From NCBI GenBank assembly GCA_965243335.1, contig OZ251545.1, positions 1,054,001-1,118,000 of the forward strand: a DNA stretch of 64,000 bases, in the 5' to 3' direction. Every line of letters begins with the position of its first letter. The stretch's first letter is position 1. Shown here piece by piece: positions 57,853-64,000 of the stretch. The translations under genes were made by a program, and so were the position numbers. The DNA comes from JAJDXW01 sp965243335 (GTDB taxonomy: Bacteria; Pseudomonadota; Gammaproteobacteria; HK1). The notes below the pieces were generated by a model, which did no database searches, was not told the DNA's origin, and saw only the letters and a list, made by a program, of their open reading frames with translations.

Positions 57853-58500
57853 ATGGTCGAGGTCGAGGCGCTCGAACACGGGTTCGGCAGCAGGCCGGTG
57901 CTCGACCTGCCCTCCTGGCGGGTCGGAGCGGGCGAGCACTGCCTCGTGGTCGGCCCTTCCGGCTCGGGCAAGAGCACCCTGCTCCACCTCCTCGCGGGGG
58001 TCGCCGCGCCGCGCGCCGGCGCCGTCCGGGTCGCGGGGCAGGACCTGGCCGCCCTCGCGCCCTCCGCCCGCGACCGGTTCCGCGGGCGCAAGATCGGGCT
58101 GCTCCTCCAGACCTTCCACCTGCTCGACACCCTGAGCGTCTTCGACAACGTGCGCCTCGCCCGCCGGCTCGCCGGTCTGCCCGAGGACCGGACCCGCTGC
58201 CGCGAAGTGCTCGAAGCGCTCGGCGTGGCCGAATTCGCCCGCGCCCGCCCGTCCACCCTCTCGCACGGGCAGGCGCAGCGGGTCGCCCTGGCCCGCGCGG
58301 TGGTCAACCGGCCGGCCGTCCTCCTCGCGGACGAGCCGACTTCCAGCCTCGACGACGAGAGCTGCGGGCGGGTCGCCGCGCTCATCGAGGCGGAGGCGGC
58401 GCGGCACGGCGCCACCCTCGTCGTGGCGACCCACGACTCGCGGCTCCGCAGCCGCTTCGAGCGGCGGCTCGTGCTCGGCGCCGGGGGGGCGGGGGGGTGA
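57853..58500 (+). CDS. ABC transporter ATP-binding protein (LolD/MacB class)
   Basis: 215 aa. Walker A VVGPSGSGKSTLLHLLAGVA (about residues 35-54), Q-loop GLLLQTFHLLDTLSVFDNVR, signature LSHGQAQRVALARAVVNRPA, Walker B VLLADEPTSSLDDESCGRVA. It is the short ATPase of a LolCDE/MacB-type system. It overlaps the permease gene by four bases (GTGA). In Pseudomonas the equivalent ATPase/permease pair lies with a DUF3299 gene and is Zur-regulated; a DUF3299 gene is 0.5 kb past the permease here. Confidence 0.92.
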   Translation: MVEVEALEHGFGSRPVLDLPSWRVGAGEHCLVVGPSGSGKSTLLHLLAGVAAPRAGAVRVAGQDLAALAPSARDRFRGRKIGLLLQTFHLLDTLSVFDNVRLARRLAGLPEDRTRCREVLEALGVAEFARARPSTLSHGQAQRVALARAVVNRPAVLLADEPTSSLDDESCGRVAALIEAEAARHGATLVVATHDSRLRSRFERRLVLGAGGAGG

Positions 58501-59870
58501 ACGCGCTCGCGCTCGGGCTCCGCACCATCGCGCGCCGTCCCCTGCCGGCGGTGCTGACCGTCCTCCTCCTCACCCTCGGGATCGCGATGGTGGTCGTGCT
58601 GCTCCTCTTCCAGCGTGCGCTCGAGGACCGGCTCGGCCGCGACGCGCGCGGCATCGACCTCGTGGTGGGGGCGAAGGGGAGCGGGCTCCAGCTCGTCCTC
58701 TCGTCCGTGTTCCACATCGACGTCCCGACCGGGAACGTCCGTCTCGCCGAGCTCCGCGACATCGCGCGCCACCCCATGGCGGCGGGCGTGATCCCGCTCT
58801 CGCTGGGGGATGCGTACCGCGGCTTCCGCATCGTCGGCACGTCCCACGACTACGTGCGCCACTACTCCGGGGAGCTCGCGGCGGGCCGTCTCTGGGAGCG
58901 CTCCATGGAGGCCGTCGCGGGCGCCCGGGCCGCCCGCGGGGCGGGCCTTCGCGCCGGGGACTCCTTCGTCGGGTCCCACGGCCTCGAGGGGGAGTCGGGG
59001 CTCCACCACGATGACCATCCGTACCGGGTGGTCGGGGTGCTGCAAGAGACCGGAACGGTCCTCGACCGCCTCATCCTCGTGAACAGCGAGTCGGTGTGGG
59101 AGGTCCACGCGGTGCACGGCGGTTCCGGGGCCGGGGCCGGGGCCGGGACGGCTGGCGGCGGCCCCGCGGCCGGACGCGGCGACGGCGACGGGCGCAGCCA
59201 TCGCGAAGGCCGGCGGCCGGAGGGCGGGGCGGAGCCACCGACCGCCGGCGGTGCGCAAGCCCGTGGGGCATCCGCCGGCGGAGCGGAGGAGGGCGCCGGG
59301 GGCCGCGGCCTCCCGGCCGGGGACGCGGAGGTGACCGCGATGCTGGTCCGCTACCGGACCCCGCTCGCCGCCATCACCCTCCCGCGCGCGATCAACTCCG
59401 GCACGGCGCTCCAGGCCGCCTCCCCGGCCCAGGAGATCGCCCGGCTCTTCTACCTCGTCGGGACCGGCCTCGACGCGTTCCGGGCGTTCGCCGGGGTGCT
59501 CATCGCCGCCTCGGCCCTGAGCCTCTTCATCTCCCTCTGGCACGCGATGCACGAGCAGCGCTACGACCTCGCGGTCATGCGGACCCTCGGCGCCTCGCGC
59601 GGCCGGGTCCTGCGCTTCGTCCTCGCGCAGGGCGCCGCCCTCGGGGTGGCGGGGGCGGTGCTGGGGACCGCGTTCGGCCACGGGGTCGGGTGGCTCGTCC
59701 GGGAATGGCTCGAGCGTTCCCGCTCCCTCTCGATGGGGGTGCTCGGGTGGGCGCCGGAGGAGGCGCTCGTCGCGGCCGGGGCGGTGCTCATCGCCCTCGC
59801 CGCGTCCGCGGCGCCCGCGGTCCGCGCCTACCGCCTCGACGTAGTGTCGGTGCTCGCCGAACGCCGCTGA
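58497..59870 (+). CDS. ABC transporter permease (FtsX/MacB-like)
   Basis: 457 aa from a GTG overlapping the ATPase stop. Four membrane segments in the FtsX pattern: LPAVLTVLLLTLGIAMVVVL near the N-terminus, then a long periplasmic domain, then GVLIAASALSLFISLWHAMH, LGVAGAVLGTAFGHGVGWLV and AAGAVLIALAASAAPAVRAY. The cytoplasmic loop TLGASRGRVLRFVLAQG is the coupling helix. An ~80-residue Gly/Ala/Arg-rich low-complexity insert sits at about 205-285 in the periplasmic domain. Probably transports a lipoprotein or metal-related ligand; substrate unknown. Confidence 0.9.
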   Translation: MNALALGLRTIARRPLPAVLTVLLLTLGIAMVVVLLLFQRALEDRLGRDARGIDLVVGAKGSGLQLVLSSVFHIDVPTGNVRLAELRDIARHPMAAGVIPLSLGDAYRGFRIVGTSHDYVRHYSGELAAGRLWERSMEAVAGARAARGAGLRAGDSFVGSHGLEGESGLHHDDHPYRVVGVLQETGTVLDRLILVNSESVWEVHAVHGGSGAGAGAGTAGGGPAAGRGDGDGRSHREGRRPEGGAEPPTAGGAQARGASAGGAEEGAGGRGLPAGDAEVTAMLVRYRTPLAAITLPRAINSGTALQAASPAQEIARLFYLVGTGLDAFRAFAGVLIAASALSLFISLWHAMHEQRYDLAVMRTLGASRGRVLRFVLAQGAALGVAGAVLGTAFGHGVGWLVREWLERSRSLSMGVLGWAPEEALVAAGAVLIALAASAAPAVRAYRLDVVSVLAERR

Positions 59871-59917
59871 ACCGCCGAAGGACCTGAAAATGGCCTTCTC
59901 CATTCCGTTTCCCGAGC

Positions 59918-59946
59918 TTGTATCAGCCCCGGCTCCTGCCTATGAT
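59918..59946 (+). promoter_or_regulatory. Sigma70-type promoter of the second Phd-UPF0175 antitoxin
   Basis: TTGTAT (59918-59923), a 17-bp spacer and TATGAT (59941-59946) form one of the clearest promoter matches in the window. The predicted start of transcription is near 59952, 37 bases before the ATG at 59989. Confidence 0.6.
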
Positions 59947-59988
59947 TCTCTCCTTGCGATACCACGTTCCAGGCTGCGAAACATCGGG

Positions 59989-60354
59989 ATGAAGACGGTC
60001 AACGTCCGTCAATTGGAGCGCAATCCGTCCGCCGCGCTTCGCGAGGCGCGCGAACAGCCCGTCCTCGTGCTCAATCGAGACCGGCCGGAAGCGCTGCTGG
60101 TGCATCTCGGCGAGAACTCGCCTCTCGCCGAGCCGGGCATCCGCCGGTCGCTGGCCAGCGCGCTGTATCGGGACGGGAGCCTTTCCCTGGGCCAGGCGGC
60201 GCAGCTTTCCGGCATCGCGATCGCCGAATTCATCCGCCACGTATCGCGGCTCGGCGTTTCCGTGGTCCAAGGCACGGCCGCCGAAGTGCGGGAGGACACG
60301 GAGGCGGTCGCCGCATGGAGGAACGACTCGTCGTCTCGGATGCGAGCCCCCTGA
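59989..60354 (+). CDS. Orphan antitoxin: Phd/YefM-like domain fused to UPF0175 (second copy)
   Basis: 121 aa from the ATG at 59989. N-terminal Phd-like part MKTVNVRQLERNPSAALREA, VLVLNRDRPEALLVHLGENS; UPF0175 part RRSLASALYRDGSLSLGQAA then QLSGIAIAEFIRHVSRLGVS. Same architecture as the protein at 37167 but only modest sequence similarity, so they are separate acquisitions or old duplicates. The toxin start at 60315 overlaps its last 13 codons. The ancestral role would be to bind and silence that toxin. Confidence 0.78.
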   Translation: MKTVNVRQLERNPSAALREAREQPVLVLNRDRPEALLVHLGENSPLAEPGIRRSLASALYRDGSLSLGQAAQLSGIAIAEFIRHVSRLGVSVVQGTAAEVREDTEAVAAWRNDSSSRMRAP

Positions 60355-60443
60355 TCGGGCTCGCGTCGGCCGGCGCGTTCGATCTGATCCGAGGTCTCTT
60401 CGTTCGGGTGTGCGGGGTCAGCCCGCCGAGCGGGCGCCGTTGA
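60315..60443 (+). pseudogene. Truncated DUF3368-type PIN-like toxin
   Basis: An ATG at 60315 inside the antitoxin 3' end begins MEERLVVSDASPLIGLASAG then AFDLIRGLF, which matches the start of DUF3368 toxins ('VVSD.SPLI.L...G..DLL..LF'). Homology ends near 60401; the frame closes at 60441-60443, inside the antisense 3' end of the DUF3299 gene. About 120-140 residues are missing. Confidence 0.7.
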
Positions 60444-60972
60444 GGCGGTAGTGGAGCCCGGTTCCGAGCGCGTCGTCTTCTTCGAGCAGCTCGAAGCGGC
60501 CTTCGAGGAGCACCGGCTCGAGGGTGTAGCGGACCCCTTCGTCGCACTTCACCTCGACCAGCCCCCGCGCGCTCGCCGGCAGGCAGAACGGGCAGCTCGG
60601 CGGCAGGGCGCTCAGCAGGAAGTAGCGGTGGGTCTCCCCGGCCTCCAGCGGGTACATGAACCCCCGGATCCGGACCACCGCGCCGTCCTTCGCCCGCAGC
60701 GATTCCGGGTAGGAGACGTGGAAGATGGTCTGGAGCGGGGCCGGGGTCTCGACGGTCACGTCGAGGTTCATCAGCTCCTCCCACGTCAGCGCCGCGGCCG
60801 GCGCCTCCAGCGCCTGGTTGTGCACGTCGTGGCCGGGAACCGGCTCGCTGGCGCGGCTTCCGAAGGGGTTGAGGGCGGAGGCGGGGGCCGCGGCCAGGGC
60901 GAGCGCGAGGGCGAGCCCCGAGGCCGCCAGCGCGGGAAGCGCCGCCGGGAGGCGTGTTCGTGAGCGCATCAT
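60418..60972 (-). CDS. DUF3299 periplasmic protein
   Basis: 184 aa with a signal peptide (ALPALAASGLALALALAAAPASA). The DUF3299 region has LTWEELMNLDVTVETPAPL, VVRIRGFMYPLEAGETHRYF, LLSALPPSCPFCLPASARGL with the conserved CPFC pair, and a terminal beta region. Homologues in Pseudomonas (PA4066) lie beside an ABC ATPase/permease pair under Zur control and are thought to help with zinc. Here the pair is on the other strand with an antitoxin between. Its last 26 bases overlap the truncated toxin. Confidence 0.8.
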   Translation of the reverse strand: MMRSRTRLPAALPALAASGLALALALAAAPASALNPFGSRASEPVPGHDVHNQALEAPAAALTWEELMNLDVTVETPAPLQTIFHVSYPESLRAKDGAVVRIRGFMYPLEAGETHRYFLLSALPPSCPFCLPASARGLVEVKCDEGVRYTLEPVLLEGRFELLEEDDALGTGLHYRLNGARSAG

Positions 60973-61029
60973 GTCCTGCTCTCCTGGAGGAGCCGGCGGC
61001 GGCGCTCCCGCCCCGCCGCTCCGGGCTCG

Positions 61030-61185
61030 TCAGGCATCGCCATCGTCTTCGCCGTCTTCATCGACACGAGGATGCCACTCGTTGTCGCCGCAGTCGTTGC
61101 AATAGCGAGCATCCCATCTCGCCGGATGGAACAGCATGCCGCAACCGTCGCATTCCTGCTGGCGAGAATAGTCGGTGGTCGACAT
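61030..61185 (-). CDS. 51-residue zinc-ribbon protein
   Basis: ATG at 61185, stop at 61030. Sequence starts MSTTDYSRQQECDGCGMLFH, contains two zinc knuckles (CDGC and CNDC, 18 residues between them) and ends with an acidic tail DEDGEDDGDA. AGAGG is near the start codon. Too short for most gene callers. The four cysteines strongly suggest one Zn2+ bound as a ribbon. Codon use is less GC-rich than in neighbours. The role is unknown; it is 57 bases upstream of the DUF3299 start on the same strand. Confidence 0.72.
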   Translation of the reverse strand: MSTTDYSRQQECDGCGMLFHPARWDARYCNDCGDNEWHPRVDEDGEDDGDA

Positions 61186-61279
61186 CGGCGAACCTCTCGG
61201 TTCGTGTACGGCCCCCCGAGTCCGCCGGCGCCCGGCGGGGGGTCCCCCGCCGGGCGCCGGTCGAAGGTGGTCCGGACCG

Positions 61280-62335
61280 TCAGCGCACCGCGATCGGCGA
61301 GCCGTGCGAGCCGGTGCCGCCCCGGATCGGGGACGGCGAGTAGAGGTACGCGAACACGTACGTCTTGTCGTCCGCGAGCTGGGTCAGGGCCAGGTTCTCC
61401 TGGGTGACGATGCCGTGGCGGGTCTGGAGGTAGTTGTGCACGCAGAACGCGCACGCCGGCTCGTCCGGATAGGGGACCGGGTCCGTCGCCGGCCACGTGT
61501 CGCCGGCCACCACGCCCGCCTTCACGTCCTCGGCCACCCAGCGCGCCACGTCCATGCAGATGCCGGGGGTGCCCTGGTTGTAGGCCGCCGGATCCTCCCA
61601 GTGCCGCTCCCAGTTGTAGCGGAAGAGGAGCGCGTCGCCCTCCGCGAACTGGAAGTCGGCCATGCCCTGCATGTCCAGCGTCTTCTTCAGGTCGTCCATG
61701 TTGGCGCACGTGCCGTGCTCCATGTCGCCGTGGACCAGGGTGAAGTCGATGAGGACCCCGCGGGCCACGATGGGGTGCAGCTTCTCGGTGCCGAGCTCGG
61801 CGAGCCCGTAGGCCCCCTGCATCTGCTGCACGGTGTAGCCGTTGTAGAAGCGCATGTTGGTCTTGTCGCCGTCCGCGCCGACCTGGACCCCGACGTGGCC
61901 GAGGCCGTCGAACTGGGTGCCGGCCTGGCCGATCTCGGTGGCGAGGAACTCGTCGTGCCAGATGATCCGGTTCTGGCCGACGGGGCCGCCGGTGGGCGAG
62001 GCGGGGATCCGCAGCACCCACTTGCGCGCGCCGAACATCGGCATCCCGGTGTGGTACTCGTGCCCGAGCCGGTAGGTCTTGCCTTCCTTCACGGCCGCGA
62101 GCGCCCGCTGCACGACCTCGGGCTTCTTGTACCAGTTGGTCGAGCCGGCCTGGTCGCCTTCGCCCCAGATCGGGTGCGGCCACCAGATGCTCCCCATGGG
62201 GGTGTCCATCGTGTCGCCGTCCACCCACGGCTTGCCGGCGCAGTCCTTCCAGTCGTCCACGCAGGCGGCCTGTGCGGAGGCGACCGCGAAGCCGGCGGCG
62301 ACCGCGAACGCGGCCGGGATCAGTTTCTTCGTCAT
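61280..62335 (-). CDS. Cyclase-family (PF04199) secreted hydrolase
   Basis: 351 aa from the ATG at 62335, with a signal peptide (LIPAAFAVAAGFAVASAQA). The family's metal site appears as GTQFDGLGHVGVQV, in place of the common HxGTHxDxxxH; a second acidic region is near RGVLIDFTLVHGD. Members include kynurenine formamidases and isatin hydrolases; this longer, exported subgroup (with Cys in VDDWKDCAGKP and CAFCVHNYL) has no fixed substrate. It precedes the zinc-ribbon gene on the same strand. Confidence 0.82.
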   Translation of the reverse strand: MTKKLIPAAFAVAAGFAVASAQAACVDDWKDCAGKPWVDGDTMDTPMGSIWWPHPIWGEGDQAGSTNWYKKPEVVQRALAAVKEGKTYRLGHEYHTGMPMFGARKWVLRIPASPTGGPVGQNRIIWHDEFLATEIGQAGTQFDGLGHVGVQVGADGDKTNMRFYNGYTVQQMQGAYGLAELGTEKLHPIVARGVLIDFTLVHGDMEHGTCANMDDLKKTLDMQGMADFQFAEGDALLFRYNWERHWEDPAAYNQGTPGICMDVARWVAEDVKAGVVAGDTWPATDPVPYPDEPACAFCVHNYLQTRHGIVTQENLALTQLADDKTYVFAYLYSPSPIRGGTGSHGSPIAVR

Positions 62336-62499
62336 GGCTCTGGTTCTCCCTCTCTTGAGTTCGTCCTCCCGGAGGGTCCGATCGGCCCCGGTCGGCGGAA
62401 ACGAAGGCCCCTCGCCAGGATGACCGGGCGAGTATAGCCCGGTTCCGGGAGGCGCGTACCAGACCCCGGGCGTCGGATCAAGCATGGGGCCGGCCCCGG

Positions 62500-63951
62500 T
62501 CAGACCCGCCAGAAGCCGGGGGTGAGGACGACCAGGAGGGCGAACACCTCCAGGCGCCCGAGCAGCATGGCGAAGCTGAGCAGGAGCTTCGCGGCGGGGC
62601 CGATCCCGGCGTAGTTGGCCCCGACCGCGCCGAGCCCCGGCCCGAGGTTGTTGAGGCAGGCGGCAACCGCCGAGAACGCGGTGACCTGGTCGAGGCCCGT
62701 GGCCATCAGGGCGAGCAGAAGGAACACGAAGACGACGACATAGGCGGCGAAGAACCCCCACACCGCGCCGACCACCCGGTCGGGCAGGGCGGTCTCCCCG
62801 ATCTTGATCGAGACCCGCGCGTTGGGGTGGATGAGCTGCCGGATCTCCCGCAGCCCCTGCTTGACGAGGAGCAGCACCCGGATGACCTTGAGCCCCCCGC
62901 CCGTCGACCCGGCGCAGGCCCCGACGAAGCTCGACAGCACGAGCAGGACCGGGAGCATCCCCGGCCAGGCGGTGTAGCCGCTCGTCGTGAAGCCGGTGGT
63001 GGTGGCGAACGCGACGGCCTGGAAGGCCCCGAAGCGGAGCGCGTTCAGCGGGCCGTCGAACGTGCCCGCGGCGTACAGGTAGGCGCTCGTGCAGACGATC
63101 ATGGCCGCGAGGAACCAGCAGTAGGTCCTGAGCTCCGCGTCCCTGAAGTACGCGGCCGGGCTCCGCGCCCGCCAGGCGACGAAGTGGAGCGCGAAGTTGA
63201 TCCCGGCGAGGGCCATGAACACCATCGCCACCCCCTCGACGGCCGGGCTGTCGAAGTGCCCGAGGCTCGCGTCGTGGGTCGAGAACCCGCCGATCGCCAC
63301 CGTCGAGAAGCTGTGGGCGAGGGCGTCGAACCAGTCCATGCCGGCCGCCCGGTAGGCGAGGGCGCACAGGATGGTCAGCCCGAGGTAGACGTACCAGAGG
63401 GCCTTGGCGGTCTCCGTGATCCGGGGGGTGAGCTTCTGGTCCTTCATCGGCCCGGGGGTCTCCGCCCGGTAGAGCTGGAGGCCGCCGATCCCGAGCACCG
63501 GCAGGATCGCGACCGCGAGCACGATGATCCCCATCCCGCCCAGCCACTGGAGCATCTGGCGGTAGAAGAGCAGGGAGCGGGGAAGGGAGTCGATCCCGGT
63601 GATGACCGTCGCGCCGGTGGTGGTGAGCCCGGACACCGCCTCGAACACCGCGTCGGCGACCGGCATCGAGGGCTCTTCGAGGAGCAGGAACGGCACCGCG
63701 CCGGAGAGGCCGAGCACCACCCAGAACGCGACCACGACCAGGAACCCGTCCCGGATCCGGAGCTCCCGCCGATGCCTTCGCACCGGCCACCACAGGAGGA
63801 CCCCGGCCCCGAGGATCGTCGCGAGGGCGATCGCGAACGACACGGCGTTCCCGTCGGCGTAGAACCAGGCGGCCGCGAGCGGCGGGACCATGGTCAGGCT
63901 GAACAGCCCGAGCAGGAGGCCGAGGATGCGTTGGACCGCGAACCAGTGCAT
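62500..63951 (-). CDS. trkH: Trk potassium uptake membrane subunit TrkH
   Basis: 483 aa with about ten membrane segments. The four selectivity-filter loops, each with a conserved Gly, can be seen: SGLTTTGATVITG (near 105), FSTVAIGGFSTHD (near 215), FATTTGFTTSGY (near 313) and ACLNNLGPGLGAVG (near 428). TrkH imports K+ with the cytoplasmic NAD-binding regulator TrkA. A short upstream frame ending at 63970 (ARRNTRADP, stop) may be the 3' end of a preceding gene that starts outside the window. Confidence 0.93.
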   Translation of the reverse strand: MHWFAVQRILGLLLGLFSLTMVPPLAAAWFYADGNAVSFAIALATILGAGVLLWWPVRRHRRELRIRDGFLVVVAFWVVLGLSGAVPFLLLEEPSMPVADAVFEAVSGLTTTGATVITGIDSLPRSLLFYRQMLQWLGGMGIIVLAVAILPVLGIGGLQLYRAETPGPMKDQKLTPRITETAKALWYVYLGLTILCALAYRAAGMDWFDALAHSFSTVAIGGFSTHDASLGHFDSPAVEGVAMVFMALAGINFALHFVAWRARSPAAYFRDAELRTYCWFLAAMIVCTSAYLYAAGTFDGPLNALRFGAFQAVAFATTTGFTTSGYTAWPGMLPVLLVLSSFVGACAGSTGGGLKVIRVLLLVKQGLREIRQLIHPNARVSIKIGETALPDRVVGAVWGFFAAYVVVFVFLLLALMATGLDQVTAFSAVAACLNNLGPGLGAVGANYAGIGPAAKLLLSFAMLLGRLEVFALLVVLTPGFWRV

Positions 63952-64000
63952 GGCGGGAGGGCGGGCGGATCAGGGATCGGCCCGCGTGTTCCGCCGCGCC

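Noticed and set aside
63970..64000. Possible 3' end of a gene entering from the right (ARRNTRADP, stop)
   Set aside because: Only ten codons are visible. A TrkA gene would be natural next to trkH, but this tail does not show TrkA features.
1..64000. CRISPR arrays, tRNA and rRNA genes, phage structural genes, replication origin
   Set aside because: Looked for and not seen: no regularly spaced direct repeats, no cloverleaf, no rRNA-like stretches and no DnaA-box cluster.

Overview
The window is one very GC-rich stretch (about 70% by eye) of a bacterial chromosome. The genes point to a gammaproteobacterium or close relative: an outer-membrane biogenesis block in the order lptD-surA-rsmA, ubiK beside comM, TrkH, and a DUF3299 protein near an ABC exporter-like pair. 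No rRNA, tRNA or CRISPR array was seen. Housekeeping and catabolic genes are intact. A short accessory island (about 36.6-46.6 kb) is full of broken toxin-antitoxin, ParA and transposon pieces.

Layout. 0-3.4 kb: end of a RidA-like gene, a GMC oxidoreductase and a D-2-hydroxyacid dehydrogenase. 3.4-7.4 kb: transposase fragment, small coiled-coil proteins, comM, ubiK and aroE. 7.5-12 kb (minus): rsmA, surA, lptD. 12.2-20.3 kb: a molybdenum cofactor locus (moaB, moaE on plus; moeB, moaA, mobA, mobB, moeA, fdhD on minus) with an intradiol dioxygenase inside it; several of its genes overlap at stop/start codons, and moaC and moaD are absent. 20.5-36.3 kb: a D-lyxose-isomerase-like cupin, a solo HyuB, a folK-folP fusion, a 5-formyl-THF cyclo-ligase, mmsA, an AhpD-like protein, an EamA transporter with a Uma2 gene wedged at its end, a VapBC-like pair and a HyuA-HyuB operon. 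36.6-46.6 kb: the accessory island. 46.6-55.2 kb (minus): a branched-chain-type ABC transporter operon (livG, acyl-CoA ligase, livH, livM, livK, livF) followed by a GSA-aminomutase-like gene. 55.5-64 kb: pyrD, a TPR protein, an ABC ATPase/permease pair, an orphan antitoxin, DUF3299, a tiny zinc-ribbon protein, a cyclase-family protein and trkH.

At least nine intergenic spacers carry one family of MITE-like repeats: about 190-320 bp, near-identical terminal inverted repeats (GAGGCATGTGCGCGGTGGGG ... and its complement), and a palindromic core (CTGGGAACGC... or CTGGGTACGC...). Two copies share an extra internal block, and a lone half element lies beside a perfect 51-bp duplication of the end of the EamA gene.

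Most notable: (1) the MITE family; (2) two orphan antitoxins with the same Phd-plus-UPF0175 architecture, each followed in an overlapping frame by a toxin start that is cut off; (3) an IS3-family element with a 3-bp target duplication that split an overlapping antitoxin/PIN-toxin operon, whose ancestral sequence can be rebuilt exactly; (4) tandem 7-5-7 palindromes ahead of a collapsed AAA/DUF4143 gene, the second of which contains the Shine-Dalgarno sequence; (5) a ParA gene with one in-frame stop and one single-base frameshift. Names rest on reading motifs by eye; no database search was possible.
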